DNA from: Novosphingobium fluoreni
GTDB lineage: Bacteria > Pseudomonadota > Alphaproteobacteria > Sphingomonadales > Sphingomonadaceae
DNA: 64,000 nucleotides
Assembly (NCBI RefSeq): GCF_014196615.1
Contig: NZ_JACIDY010000004.1
Coordinates: 248,001 to 312,000, forward strand
Direction: 5' to 3'
The notes under the pieces are model-generated. The model had not been told where the DNA came from. It did not search any database and worked only from the letters and a program-made list of their open reading frames with translations. Both the position numbers and the translations under genes were made by a program. The number at the start of each line of letters is the position of its first letter. Within the stretch, counting starts at the first letter, position 1. Below are positions 17,745 through 27,221 of this stretch, piece by piece.

Positions 17745-19264
17745 TATCGAACTGCCTGGGCGTCGAGTGTCGCCACGATGAAGGCGCGCATGTCATCCAG
17801 CAACGCCCGGCGATGCTCGCTGTCGAGATACATCATGTGCCCGGTCGGATAATATCTCATCGTCGTGCGATCCAACGGAATCCCACCATGGCCGATATTG
17901 TACTGGGCCGACGATACGGGCGACGAGAAGTCGTAATAGCCCGATGCGACGAACAGGCGCATGCCCGGGTTTCGTGTCATCGCCGCGCCGAGCTTCGGAG
18001 CCGGATTGATGAACGCTTCGTTGCTGAGATCGTAGGTCCAGTCCGAGGAGATCACGCCGACATACGGTTTGTCGGTCGTCACGCCGAGACCCAACGACAG
18101 ATACGCGCGCATGGCGTTCAAATAGGGAAGCGCGGCGGCCGACAGCGACGGGTCGTAGCGCTCGCCCGCGTCGAAAACCTGACTGTTACCAATCGAATAG
18201 CGGGCATCGAAGCGGCCGATCCGCAGACCCTGGTCACGCAATAGCAGCCGGCGGAAAGCGTCCGGATCGATGCGAAGGTCCGCCCTTATCCATTCGTCTT
18301 TCGAAATGCCGGTCAGCTGGGCAAGGCGGCTGGCCACATTGGCCTTGTCGGTTGCGCTCAACCCCTGTCCCCGAGCGAGCGCGGAGACATAATCGCGCTC
18401 GGCAAAACGCTGGCTTTCGGCCACCGCGTCAGCGACTGACGACACCGCACTTGCCTGGTAGCGGTTATAGTACCAGGCTGCGGCGGAATAGCTCGGCAGA
18501 AAGAGTTCGTACCCGCGATCATAACCGGGCGGCATGATCACCGTCCCCCAGTCGAGTCCCTGCGAGATGAGGAAGGCACCGTTGAAGGTCATGAACGGAT
18601 CGTCGTCTACGATCATCGCGGTCCTGATCGATCCGTAGGATTCTCCGCCGACGAAACGGGGGGATTGCCAGCGGCCATGACGGGTCAGCCAAGCGCGAAT
18701 AAACTTCGCGATGGACGAAGCATCGGCCGTGGTCTTGAAAAAGGCCTCGTCCTTCGTGCTTCCGACGGCGTGGCTGAACCCCGTCCCGACGGGATCGATA
18801 AACACCAGATCGGTGACATCGAGCAAGGCGTCTGGATTGTCGACGAGTGGGTTGCCTGGGCTGGACCGATCGCTGCCACCCGACGGACCGTTCAAAGCAA
18901 CAATTTTGGGGCCGAAGGCACCCATCTGTATCCAAAAGGAAGCCGAGCCGGGGCCGCCATTGTAGAGAAAGGTAACCGGCCGGGTTGCGGGCGCTTTGGT
19001 GATCGCGGTGTAGCCGACGGAGAAAATTTCTGCTTCGGGCTGGCCGTTTTCGCCTGCAATCGGAACCGTCTCGGCGATCGCCTCATAGTGGATCTCGGCT
19101 TTGCCGAACCGCCCCTTGTGTTTGGTGATGCTGGGCTTGAAGCCCTGCGCATCGCCCCGGCCCTCGCCAGCGCCGGTCGTCGGCACGACCGTCTCTGCCA
19201 TCGCCGACGCAAGCGGCACGGTCACGGACAGGAGCGCGATCATCACGATACGAATGACAGTCAT
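17744..19264 (-). CDS. Secreted serine carboxypeptidase, family S10 (first of three)
   Basis: 506 residues from the ATG at 19264, which follows a GGGGGA ribosome site; a longer upstream frame lacks one. It has a signal peptide ('VIRIVMIALLSVTVPLASAMA'). NGGPGS is at about 102-107, the nucleophile Ser in 'FVGGESYGSIR' at about 209, 'FIDPVGTGFSHAVG' between them, and the catalytic His in 'YYPTGHMMYLD' near the C-terminus. It is encoded 35 bases downstream of the TonB receptor in the same direction. The likely arrangement is peptide import across the outer membrane by the receptor and trimming by the three carboxypeptidases in the periplasm. Confidence 0.9.
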   Translation of the reverse strand: MTVIRIVMIALLSVTVPLASAMAETVVPTTGAGEGRGDAQGFKPSITKHKGRFGKAEIHYEAIAETVPIAGENGQPEAEIFSVGYTAITKAPATRPVTFLYNGGPGSASFWIQMGAFGPKIVALNGPSGGSDRSSPGNPLVDNPDALLDVTDLVFIDPVGTGFSHAVGSTKDEAFFKTTADASSIAKFIRAWLTRHGRWQSPRFVGGESYGSIRTAMIVDDDPFMTFNGAFLISQGLDWGTVIMPPGYDRGYELFLPSYSAAAWYYNRYQASAVSSVADAVAESQRFAERDYVSALARGQGLSATDKANVASRLAQLTGISKDEWIRADLRIDPDAFRRLLLRDQGLRIGRFDARYSIGNSQVFDAGERYDPSLSAAALPYLNAMRAYLSLGLGVTTDKPYVGVISSDWTYDLSNEAFINPAPKLGAAMTRNPGMRLFVASGYYDFSSPVSSAQYNIGHGGIPLDRTTMRYYPTGHMMYLDSEHRRALLDDMRAFIVATLDAQAVR

Positions 19265-19299
19265 AGATCCCCCGTTCGACACCACTGCGACCGCCGCTA

Positions 19300-22281
19300 T
19301 CAAAACGTGACGCGCGCGCCTGCGTAAAATGTCCGGCCGAGCACGTCATACACACCTGGATTCGTGTTCGATTGTGAAAAGGAGTCGTACACCGGGGGCT
19401 GCGCGTTGGTCAGGTTGTTCACACCCAAACGCATTGAGAATGCCTTTGACACCGCAACGGCAAGGTTGAGATCGAAATAGTTGATCGCCGGGACGCGCGT
19501 GCTGCGATCATCGGTGCCGATCAGGCCGACATCGACCATCCCATCGATATAGCGATGCTGCAGGCCAATGCTGAACCCACCATTCAGGTACGTCAGCGTC
19601 TCGACACTTCGCCACTTCGGATAGCCGATATCGCCGATATAACCCCTGTAATTAACGTTGGGGTCGCCCGGGAAAGTTTGGATTTCAAAGGCGAGAAGTC
19701 GCGTTGCCGCTGCTGCGAGATGCAGGCTTCCCGCGCGATCGGATATCCCGAGTGCCGACAGCGGGACATTCCAGTCCAACGCTATGTCGAGACCCGAGGT
19801 TTTGTATCTTCCAAGGTTCTGGTTGGTAAGCGAGAAGGAGTTGATTTGCCCGGTACTGGTGCTGCGACCGAACAGCGAACAATAGATGTTGCCCGGATTA
19901 TACGTGGGATTCGAACCGTCCAAATTGTAGCACCGCTGCAATGCGGTCAGGCCGTCGATCGTCCCGACCACCTTCGAGATGGTGATATTGTAATAATCGA
20001 CCGAGATACTCAGCCGATGGAGGATTGGCGCGTCGAACCCCGGCGTCACGACCACGCCCGCCGTGTAGGTGTCTGCGGATTCCGGACGTAGGTTCGGGTT
20101 GCCACCGGTCACGCCACCGTCCACGATCTGCGTGTTGTCGAAGGTGTATCGATCGACAATGGTCGATGGCAGGCCTTGAGCAATACAAAGGCCCCTTACC
20201 TGACTCGCACTGGCGCCGGTCCGATAGGCGCCGTTAACATCGCACGGATCACCTTGGCCGGTAGTGCCGGCCGCGCCGATCAGCGGCGATGTCTGGCTCT
20301 GCGGTGCGAACAGTTCCCCGACCGACGGCGCTCGCACGGCACGCGCATAACCGCCCCGGAACCGCAGGGCATCGACGACTTCCCACGATCCTTCGACGCG
20401 ATAGGTTTTGATACCGCCGAACGTGTTGTAATCGGAGTAGCGAAAGCCGGCGTCGACCTCGAGCTTCTTGATCGCCGGCAGGTCTGCCAGGATCGGCACG
20501 AGAAGTTCTGCAAAGGCTTCCTTGACGGTGATCGCGCCATCTTCCGCCGGCACCACGCCGTTCGAGAAGCTGACGACGTCACCGGCGAGCAAAGCGGAAT
20601 CGGGAGTGAACCGATAGCCGTCCTTCCGATAGTCCGCTCCGGCAGCGAATTTCATCATGCCGCCCGGCAGCTTAATCAGCGACCCCTGGATCGTGCCCTC
20701 GACTACGCTCTGATAGGTTCTGGTGTTTCGGATCGTATCACGACGGATATAGGAGGCGCAGGCACTGCCGGCTTGGTTTCCAAACACGTTGAGTCCGCCT
20801 GAGCAAAGGCTGCGCCCCCCGTCCCGCGCGTAAAGTAGTGTCTCGAGGGCGCCGACGCTGAAGCCGTTACGGTCGCGTTCCTCCGCCGTCACCTGCGCAT
20901 AAGAGCCGTAGGCGTCCCATGTCCAGTCGCCGATCGGCAGCCTGCCGCTGGCTCCGCCCGCGGTGCGGAATTCGTTATATTCGGTCGATGCGGTGCGGAA
21001 GCCGACATCAGTAAAACGACGGGTGATCGTGAAATCTGCCGCCGGATCGGGGCGTGATGCCAGGACGGTGGCAAGGTCGGCCGGGATAAATGGGTTCGTC
21101 GCCGGCGCGGTGAAGGTAAATCCGGCCGGCGCATATTGTGCGCGCGACGTGAAGTGCTGAAAATTGGCCTCGAGGAACACCGTGGTGTTGTCCCCGACCT
21201 CGTGCTCCACCCGGCCATAGGCACTTAGGCGCTCGATCGGCAGGATGAGGCCGTTGTTGCCGCTGGAATTGTAGCGGATACGGTTCGACACCAACACGTC
21301 CGGGGCGCTGCCGCGATAGTTGAGGGCGCTGCTCGAATATGTAAACAGCGAGCCGTCATTGTTGAAGGCAAGGTTGGTGCCGCCATTGACGCGGCTTGGC
21401 GCGACTCCATAGCGGGTGAAGATACCTTTTACGGACGTATCCGAGGGCTGGTTGTCCGCATCGACGATGAGGGCCCCGTAAGGTAGGCTAGATGACGGTC
21501 GAACGATGCTGGAAAAGGCGCGATCGCTGTTGTTGACGGCATCACGCTGCTGGTAGCCGATTGACAGTACGGCATTGCCCCGACCGTCAGAGAAGTTGGA
21601 TCCGACGGTCGCCGACGTTTTGAACGTGTAGCCGTCGCCACGCGCGCTGATGCCATTCTGTGCGTCGAGCCGTATGCCCGAGAACCGATGGTTTATTTTG
21701 AAGTTCACGACACCAGCGATGGCGTCGGAACCGTAAGCGGCAGAGGCCCCGCCGGTGATGGTTTCGACGGATTCGATCAGTGCATCGGGAATAATGTTGA
21801 TATCGACCGCACCGAGATCGGTCGATGCCGGCAGCCTGTGCCCGTCCATTAGCACGAGCGTCCGGTTTGATCCGAGGCCGCGCAGATTGAGAGTGGTTAT
21901 ACCGCCCGACAGATTGTCGTTCGTTGTCGCCCCGGTCCCTGGTGAGAACTGCGGAAGACGATTGAGAGTGTCTTCGAGCGTGACCGCGCCCGTCTGGTTG
22001 AAGGCGGTGCCGCTGATCGTCGCGATCGGGCTGTTCGCCACCGTGTCCCTCCGCGAGATGCGGGAACCCGTGACCACGATGTCTGCAACGCCGGCGCGCG
22101 CACCGTCGGCCTGAGGCAAACCGCCGGCCGAAGTAGCGGTCGCGCCGGGGGACGGCGAATTCGGCGAGGTGGTATCCGGCTGGCTCGATGGCTGCTGCTG
22201 GGCAAAGGCTGGCACACCGAGGATGGTCGAGGACAGCAGGGCGACCACGACCGCACCCCTCGCTGACATTACCTGTTTCAT
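19300..22281 (-). CDS. TonB-dependent receptor, peptide-utilisation locus
   Basis: A 993-residue outer-membrane receptor. The ATG at 22281 follows GAGGGGGATCA, and a signal peptide 'VVVALLSSTILGVPAFA' follows. A Ser/Pro/Thr linker and the plug with 'DIVVTGSRISRRD' (TonB-box-like VVTG) come next, then 'LNRLPQFSPGTGATT', 'LNLRGLGSNRTLVLMDGHR' and 'ITGGASAAYGSDAIAGVVNF'. The barrel ends in the C-terminal Phe of '…AGARVTF'. This large type (about 1,000 residues) is common in sphingomonads and xanthomonads for oligomeric nutrients. As the first gene of the operon with three carboxypeptidases it probably takes up peptides, an inference from context. Confidence 0.9.
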   Translation of the reverse strand: MKQVMSARGAVVVALLSSTILGVPAFAQQQPSSQPDTTSPNSPSPGATATSAGGLPQADGARAGVADIVVTGSRISRRDTVANSPIATISGTAFNQTGAVTLEDTLNRLPQFSPGTGATTNDNLSGGITTLNLRGLGSNRTLVLMDGHRLPASTDLGAVDINIIPDALIESVETITGGASAAYGSDAIAGVVNFKINHRFSGIRLDAQNGISARGDGYTFKTSATVGSNFSDGRGNAVLSIGYQQRDAVNNSDRAFSSIVRPSSSLPYGALIVDADNQPSDTSVKGIFTRYGVAPSRVNGGTNLAFNNDGSLFTYSSSALNYRGSAPDVLVSNRIRYNSSGNNGLILPIERLSAYGRVEHEVGDNTTVFLEANFQHFTSRAQYAPAGFTFTAPATNPFIPADLATVLASRPDPAADFTITRRFTDVGFRTASTEYNEFRTAGGASGRLPIGDWTWDAYGSYAQVTAEERDRNGFSVGALETLLYARDGGRSLCSGGLNVFGNQAGSACASYIRRDTIRNTRTYQSVVEGTIQGSLIKLPGGMMKFAAGADYRKDGYRFTPDSALLAGDVVSFSNGVVPAEDGAITVKEAFAELLVPILADLPAIKKLEVDAGFRYSDYNTFGGIKTYRVEGSWEVVDALRFRGGYARAVRAPSVGELFAPQSQTSPLIGAAGTTGQGDPCDVNGAYRTGASASQVRGLCIAQGLPSTIVDRYTFDNTQIVDGGVTGGNPNLRPESADTYTAGVVVTPGFDAPILHRLSISVDYYNITISKVVGTIDGLTALQRCYNLDGSNPTYNPGNIYCSLFGRSTSTGQINSFSLTNQNLGRYKTSGLDIALDWNVPLSALGISDRAGSLHLAAAATRLLAFEIQTFPGDPNVNYRGYIGDIGYPKWRSVETLTYLNGGFSIGLQHRYIDGMVDVGLIGTDDRSTRVPAINYFDLNLAVAVSKAFSMRLGVNNLTNAQPPVYDSFSQSNTNPGVYDVLGRTFYAGARVTF

Positions 22282-22639
22282 TGATCCCCCTCTGTCTGAT
22301 CGTCCATTCCGACACGCGGTGTGTCCGAGCCTCGTCGCGAGGCTCGCCACAACATCGATCCCTCCGGAAACCTGCGCCCCCCGGTAGCGCCCGCTTTGCC
22401 AAGCGCATTCCGAGTCCGCTGTCGTGAAGTTTCACCGAATCAGACTGTACTGCAAGTAATTTTCTTCGAAATGTCTTATTTAGAATAATCTCATTTTATA
22501 TCAGTGTCATAAAAAGAATGATGTCGATGTGTTGACAGCGCGTGAGACTTCACCGCATTAATCGTTGTGAAAAGCAGTCAGCGCTGATCGGGCGGTGGTT
22601 GGCCGGTGAGGGCCGGCGTCAAATGAGGGGAGGCTGGTC
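22282..22639. other. AT-rich divergent control region of the peptide locus
   Basis: A 358-base region between the minus-strand receptor operon and the plus-strand amidohydrolase operon. The stretch 22440-22530 is much richer in A/T than the flanks (for example TTTAGAATAATCTCATTTTATATC), as expected for back-to-back promoters. No gene is supported in it. It is the natural target for the GntR regulator encoded at 25000-25824, although I found no clear GntR-type palindrome by eye. Confidence 0.5.
22532..22561 (+). promoter_or_regulatory. Candidate promoter of the amidohydrolase operon
   Basis: A perfect -35 TTGACA (22532-22537) is followed after 18 bases by CATTAA (22556-22561), a weak -10 match. 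It points at the gene starting at 22640 and sits next to the AT-rich block. Confidence 0.35.
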
Positions 22640-23959
22640 TTGAGGCGCTTTTTTAAGGTCATGGCCGGCTGGGCTGCGATCGCAGCGGCGCATGCGCCCC
22701 TTTCTGCGAAGACGACGATCATTCACGCCGGAACGCTCATAGACGGGCGTTCGCCGTCACCAATAAAGCATGTGTCGATCGTCATCAACGAGCAGCGCGT
22801 GGCGCGCGTCGCACCCGACTTCATAACCGAGATCGGCGCCGACGTTATCGACCTTTCGAGCAAGACCGTGCTCCCGGGCCTGATCGATTGTCATGTCCAT
22901 CTGACGGACGACGACAATCACTGGGATGACCCGCGCAGTACGACGGAGCGACCTTATGGAGAGAGGGCCGTCGTCGCCGCAGCGCACGCAAAGGCGACGC
23001 TCGAATCGGGCTTCACCTCGATACGGAACCTTGGCAGCCCGACGGAAATCGACCGTGATCTGAAGACCGTGATCGATCGCGGCGAGACGCCGGGGCCGCG
23101 TATGTGGGTGTCGCTTCAGCCGATCGGACCGACGGGTGGCCATTCCGATCCGGCCAACGGGCATGGCGACTCGAACGATCCCGATCGCCGCTTCGACGTT
23201 GCCGACGGCTCCGATGCCGTGCGTGCAAGCGTCCGGGATCATATGCGACGCGGCGCGACGGTCATCAAAATCATGCCGAGCGGCGGTGTCGGGACCGTAG
23301 GCGACAATCCGAATGCCCAGCTTATGACCGATGACGAGATCAAGGCGGCGATCGACACCGCCCACAATCTCGGATTGCGTGTTGCGGCGCATGCACACGG
23401 CAAGGCTGCGATCGACGCCGTAGTGCGGGCCGGGGTCGATTCGGTCGAACATGGCACCTTCTCGGACGACGAAACGTTCGCGCTGATGAAGGCGCATGGC
23501 ACCTTTCTCGTCCCGACGATGCTGACCAACTACGACCTCTTGCGATCGGTTCGGCTCAATCCCAACCGCTTCCCGCCCGATTTCGCGGCCAAGATCGGCA
23601 ACGTCTCACCGATCAATCTCAAAATGGTCGCCGCCGCCCACAAGGCAGGCGTCAAGATCGCCTATGGCACCGATGCTTCGGGCTTCGTGGGCTTTTCCGA
23701 CGAGGCCCAGGAGTTCGCATTGCTGACTGCCGCCGGCCTGACGCCCATGCAAGCGATCCAGACCGCCACGAGTAATGCTGCCGCCCTGATCGGGGAAAAG
23801 GACATCGGCATCGTCGCGCCTGGGGCGTATGCCGATATCATTGCCGTCGACACCGATCCACTCGTCGATGTCCGCAGTCTCGAACATGTGTCGTTCGTGA
23901 TGAAAGGCGGTGTCGTCGTTCGTGGTCTATCGGCCAACCGATCCACCCTTTCTAATTAG
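22640..23959 (+). CDS. Secreted amidohydrolase, Xaa-Pro/Xaa-Arg dipeptidase-like
   Basis: 439 residues, with a signal peptide ('MAGWAAIAAAHAPLSAK'). A binuclear-metal amidohydrolase: HxH at 85/87 ('LIDCHVHLTD'), the Lys to be carbamylated at 210 ('TVIKIMPSGG'), His near 251 ('AAHAHGKAA') and 271 ('SVEHGTF'), and Asp 345 ('AYGTDASGF'). Its relatives hydrolyse N-acyl amino acids or dipeptides with Pro, Arg or Lys. The TTG start is taken because GGGGAGG (22627-22633) stands six bases before it; an internal ATG at codon 8 is the alternative. It heads the plus-strand operon and would split the small products of the S10 peptidases. Confidence 0.88.
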   Translation: MRRFFKVMAGWAAIAAAHAPLSAKTTIIHAGTLIDGRSPSPIKHVSIVINEQRVARVAPDFITEIGADVIDLSSKTVLPGLIDCHVHLTDDDNHWDDPRSTTERPYGERAVVAAAHAKATLESGFTSIRNLGSPTEIDRDLKTVIDRGETPGPRMWVSLQPIGPTGGHSDPANGHGDSNDPDRRFDVADGSDAVRASVRDHMRRGATVIKIMPSGGVGTVGDNPNAQLMTDDEIKAAIDTAHNLGLRVAAHAHGKAAIDAVVRAGVDSVEHGTFSDDETFALMKAHGTFLVPTMLTNYDLLRSVRLNPNRFPPDFAAKIGNVSPINLKMVAAAHKAGVKIAYGTDASGFVGFSDEAQEFALLTAAGLTPMQAIQTATSNAAALIGEKDIGIVAPGAYADIIAVDTDPLVDVRSLEHVSFVMKGGVVVRGLSANRSTLSN

Positions 23960-23973
23960 GACGGCCAAACCGA

Positions 23974-24933
23974 ATGCTCGTCATCACCAACCAGGAAATT
24001 CAGCAGCACGTTGGCGCCGCGGTCGTCATCGATGCTGTCGAAAAGGCGTTCGCGGCGTTTGGACGCGGCGAGAGCAAAGTCTTTCCCGTCGCCCGCGGGT
24101 CGGGCTCCGATCCTTGCCACATTACCGCGATCAAATCCGGCTTCGATGCCTCGACCGGGTTCATGGGGGTGAAGGCCGCCTCGTATAACCCTGGAAACCG
24201 CGCACGGGGGCTCGCGTCGCATACGTCGACGACCCTGCTGATCGACGATGTCACGGCAGAAGTCGTGGCGGTCGTCGAAGCGGGATATCTCAACGGCCTG
24301 CGGACGGCGGCCGCCGATGCGATCGCGGTCAAGTATCTGGCGCGGCCGGATGCCCATCGGCTGGGGATCATCGGGCTGGGCGCACAGGCGGTCTTCGAGA
24401 TTGAAGCCGTGGCGGCGGTCCGGCCGATCGACACGGTCTATGCCGCACGTCGGGCGGGCGCCGATACCGATCGCTTCGCCCAAGCGGTAAGGGAGCGAAC
24501 CGGGCTCATAGTCGAGTTTCGCGACGTCGAGGATCTCGCGCGCCAAGCGGACATCATCGTGACTGCAACGCCCGCAACCTCTCCCGTCCTGCGTGACGAA
24601 TGGATTCGGCCCGGCACTCATGTGTCTGCGATGGGCTCAGACAATGTCGGCAAGATGGAGCTTCCCGTCGAGCTCGTCGCGCGCAGCCTGTTCTATATGG
24701 ACTATCCCGAGCAGTCGGCAGTCATCGGCGAGGCCCAGCATCTGTTGGCTGCGGGCCAGGCGACGCTTGCGGACCTGCGTCGCCGCTCGCTCGGCGACTT
24801 GATCTGCGCAACGGTATCCGGTCGCTCGTCTGCCGACGACATCACCGTCTTCGATTCGTCGGGGATCGCGATCCAGGACATCGCCGCGGCGCACGCGGCA
24901 ATGACGATCGTTCGGTCGGTGCGGTCGGCATGA
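23974..24933 (+). CDS. Ornithine cyclodeaminase / mu-crystallin family enzyme
   Basis: A 319-residue NAD(P)-dependent enzyme. The N-terminal part has 'VVIDAVEKAFAAFGRGESKV', followed by 'GFMGVKAASYNPGN' with the substrate-binding Lys. The Rossmann domain begins at 'RLGIIGLGAQAVFEIEAVAA' (about 130-150), preceded by 'LNGLRTAAADAIAVKYLARP', a strong family signature. Members act as ornithine cyclodeaminase, alanine dehydrogenase, or reductases of cyclic imines such as pyrroline-2-carboxylate. Here, after a possible Pro-dipeptidase, the imine-reductase role is attractive but unproven. An AGGACGG ribosome site precedes the ATG, 14 bases after the amidohydrolase stop. Confidence 0.88.
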   Translation: MLVITNQEIQQHVGAAVVIDAVEKAFAAFGRGESKVFPVARGSGSDPCHITAIKSGFDASTGFMGVKAASYNPGNRARGLASHTSTTLLIDDVTAEVVAVVEAGYLNGLRTAAADAIAVKYLARPDAHRLGIIGLGAQAVFEIEAVAAVRPIDTVYAARRAGADTDRFAQAVRERTGLIVEFRDVEDLARQADIIVTATPATSPVLRDEWIRPGTHVSAMGSDNVGKMELPVELVARSLFYMDYPEQSAVIGEAQHLLAAGQATLADLRRRSLGDLICATVSGRSSADDITVFDSSGIAIQDIAAAHAAMTIVRSVRSA

Positions 24934-24999
24934 GCGTTCGTTGGCCTGCGATCCTGACGGGACACGAGCATAGCGGGCTCGTCAAAGTCCGCGTCACGA

Positions 25000-25824
25000 A
25001 TGAGTCGAATTGAAATGGGCGGGATGATGAGACCAAGCGGGACAGATCGGTCGACCGAGGGTGCAGGCGAAGCCGGGGCGCGTTCGGCCTCGGTAAAAAC
25101 GGGCCGCAGCAAAGCTGGCGCGACGCGTCGCAGCGATCGTCCTCTTAGCGATCAACCGGCGATCCCGTTGCGTGCGCATGCCTATGACAGTGTCAAACAG
25201 CGCATCATCGATCTGACCTATCGTCCTGGCGCATCGCTCAACGAAGCGCAGATTAGTGCGGACCTGGGAATCGGCCGGACGCCCGTTCACATGGCCATCA
25301 TGCGATTGGCGCAGGAAGGCCTGATCGAGATCGTACCCCGTCGCGGCCTGATCGTCGCGCCGCTCACCATCCGCGACATCCAAAGCCTGTTCGAGGCGCG
25401 GCTGGTGAACGAACCTGCTGCCGCGCGATTGGCGGCAAGCCGCGCGAGCGAGGAAGAGCGCGCATCCCTTACGGCTGGGATAACCGAGGGCCAGGTGTTG
25501 GGTCGCAACGGTGCGCGTGAGGCCCTGATGGCAATCGATCAGAATTTTCACGCGGCCGTCGCGCAGGCAACGCGCAATTCCATCCTCGAACAGCTGCTGC
25601 GCGGTCTGCACGATCGGGCGCGACGCTTTTACTATATTTCCTGGAATTTCGACAGCGGCCTGGAGGTCGACACCATGGCCGAGCACCGTGACGTCGTTGA
25701 CGCCATCATCAGGCGCCGCCCTGACGATGCCGAAGCCGCTATGCGCAATCATATCGAGTCGTCGGCAAGAGTTTTTGGCGGCCTCCAAGACACGGTCGGG
25801 GATCTGTTGCGGACGAGCCGTTGA
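25000..25824 (+). CDS. GntR family regulator (FCD type)
   Basis: 274 residues with an N-terminal tail of about 45 polar residues, then a winged helix: 'AYDSVKQRIIDLTYRPGASL', 'EAQISADLGIGRTPVHMAI', 'LIEIVPRRGLIVAPL' (about 63-125). The C-terminal FCD ligand domain has the expected metal-site residues: 'FEARLVNEPAAARLAA', 'AIDQNFHAAVAQATRN', 'MAEHRDVVDAIIRR' and 'AMRNHIESSARV'. The first ATG (25000) is used, but ATGs at codons 6, 9 and 10 are possible. It lies inside the amino-acid operon and very likely controls it with a released amino acid or imine as signal. Confidence 0.88.
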   Translation: MSRIEMGGMMRPSGTDRSTEGAGEAGARSASVKTGRSKAGATRRSDRPLSDQPAIPLRAHAYDSVKQRIIDLTYRPGASLNEAQISADLGIGRTPVHMAIMRLAQEGLIEIVPRRGLIVAPLTIRDIQSLFEARLVNEPAAARLAASRASEEERASLTAGITEGQVLGRNGAREALMAIDQNFHAAVAQATRNSILEQLLRGLHDRARRFYYISWNFDSGLEVDTMAEHRDVVDAIIRRRPDDAEAAMRNHIESSARVFGGLQDTVGDLLRTSR

Positions 25825-25872
25825 TTCGCGATCTGTTACTGATCTTTCAAGCCGCCGAAACGCGCTTGATCC

Positions 25873-27219
25873 ATGTCGGATAATTTAGGCATGCAAAGTT
25901 CTATCTCGACGTCTGAACCGGCTGAAGCGGGACATCTGACCCGAACGATCGGGCTGTTCGATCTTGTCATGATTAGTGCCGGGTCAGCGCTCGGGTTCAG
26001 TATTTTCTCGGTTCTCTCTCCGGCAGCCGCGATCGGCGGTTCGGGCATTCTGGTGACGACCGTTCTTGCCGCCATGCCAATGGCGGTGTTCGGGCTGGTC
26101 TACGCCTTTCTTGCATCCGCAAACCCACGATCCGGCGCGTCGTTCGAATGGCCGCGAGAATATCTCCATCCGTTCGTTGGCTTCTTTTTGTCGTGGTTGC
26201 GGATTTTCGGTAGCGTCGGCCAGCTGACGACGGTCAGCCTTGTTCTGGTGCAATATGCCTCGATGGTCGTGCCGCTGCCGGTAAAGCCGGCGATGTTCGC
26301 GCTGTTTGTCATTGTCTTTCTCGTCAACCTTGCGGGACTGAAGGTCGCCGCGAAGGCGCAATCGATTCTGATGATCGTCCTGCTCGGGACACTGGGTATC
26401 TTCGTGGTGACCGGAATTGGCGCAATCCGGCCGGACAACATCTTTCCGCTCGCACCTGCAGGGTTGTGGCCGATCCTTCTTGCGGCACCGATCATGATCA
26501 ACTTGTTCATGGGGATCGAAAGCGCGACGGAGGTCGGCGAGGAGGTCGTCAACGCCGAACGCAATGTCCCGCTTGGCATCCTCCTCTCGCTCCTGGTCAT
26601 CGGAGCCGTGTATCTGTCGGTCGCCGTTGTCGCGCTCGGGCTGGTTGGCGCCAAGGGCCTCGCAGCATCGTCAGCCCCGTTGGTCACCGCAGCCGGGCGA
26701 TCGATCCCCTCGCTCGCGCTCACGTTGATCGTCGGTGCTGCCATTGTGTCGCTCGCCAAGTCGTTGAACGCATCCTTCCTGATCTTTTCGCGCGCCTTCT
26801 ACGCCATGGGCCGGGCCGGGGTGATGCCACCGGCGCTCGCGCGACTGTCGGGCGAGGCGGCCGTCCCCCGGGTCGCGATCACCGCGTCCTTCGCCTGCCT
26901 TGTCGCGGGCCTCTGTCTGCCCTCCAATCTCGTCTTTCTGTTTCTCGCCTCGAACATTCCCACGATTCTGAAATATCTGACCGTTTGCCTATGTGGCGTC
27001 AAAGTCTCGAAATGGCGGCCTGATGTGCTGGCTGCCGCCCGGATGCGGCTCAGTGGAACCTCAGTGTTCGCGCTGTCGCTGCTGGGTGCGGCAACCGCGC
27101 TCGGCTTGTTCGCACTCGGCTACGAAACCGATTGGCGGCCCTATGCGCTGATCGGTGTATGGGGGGGGATCGGTACGCTTTACTGGGTCTACCGTTCGAA
27201 GCTCGGTGCGGTCGCCTGA
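25873..27219 (+). CDS. APC superfamily amino acid permease
   Basis: A 448-residue inner-membrane transporter with about 12 hydrophobic segments. The first, 'LFDLVMISAGSALGFSIFSVL', carries the unwound GSALG-type substrate-binding stretch seen in APC permeases. Others include 'VPLPVKPAMFALFVIVFLVNLAGL' and 'PIMINLFMGIESATEVGEEVVN', the latter matching the conserved Glu-containing helix 6 pattern. It starts 48 bases after the GntR gene. It would import the free amino acid made in the periplasm by the peptidases and the amidohydrolase. Confidence 0.88.
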   Translation: MSDNLGMQSSISTSEPAEAGHLTRTIGLFDLVMISAGSALGFSIFSVLSPAAAIGGSGILVTTVLAAMPMAVFGLVYAFLASANPRSGASFEWPREYLHPFVGFFLSWLRIFGSVGQLTTVSLVLVQYASMVVPLPVKPAMFALFVIVFLVNLAGLKVAAKAQSILMIVLLGTLGIFVVTGIGAIRPDNIFPLAPAGLWPILLAAPIMINLFMGIESATEVGEEVVNAERNVPLGILLSLLVIGAVYLSVAVVALGLVGAKGLAASSAPLVTAAGRSIPSLALTLIVGAAIVSLAKSLNASFLIFSRAFYAMGRAGVMPPALARLSGEAAVPRVAITASFACLVAGLCLPSNLVFLFLASNIPTILKYLTVCLCGVKVSKWRPDVLAAARMRLSGTSVFALSLLGAATALGLFALGYETDWRPYALIGVWGGIGTLYWVYRSKLGAVA

Positions 27220-27221
27220 TC

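Noticed and set aside
14638..22281. Lasso-peptide isopeptidase locus
   Set aside because: Sphingomonad lasso loci pair a TonB receptor with an S9-type isopeptidase and precursor genes. Here the peptidases are S10, and no precursor or maturation gene is seen.
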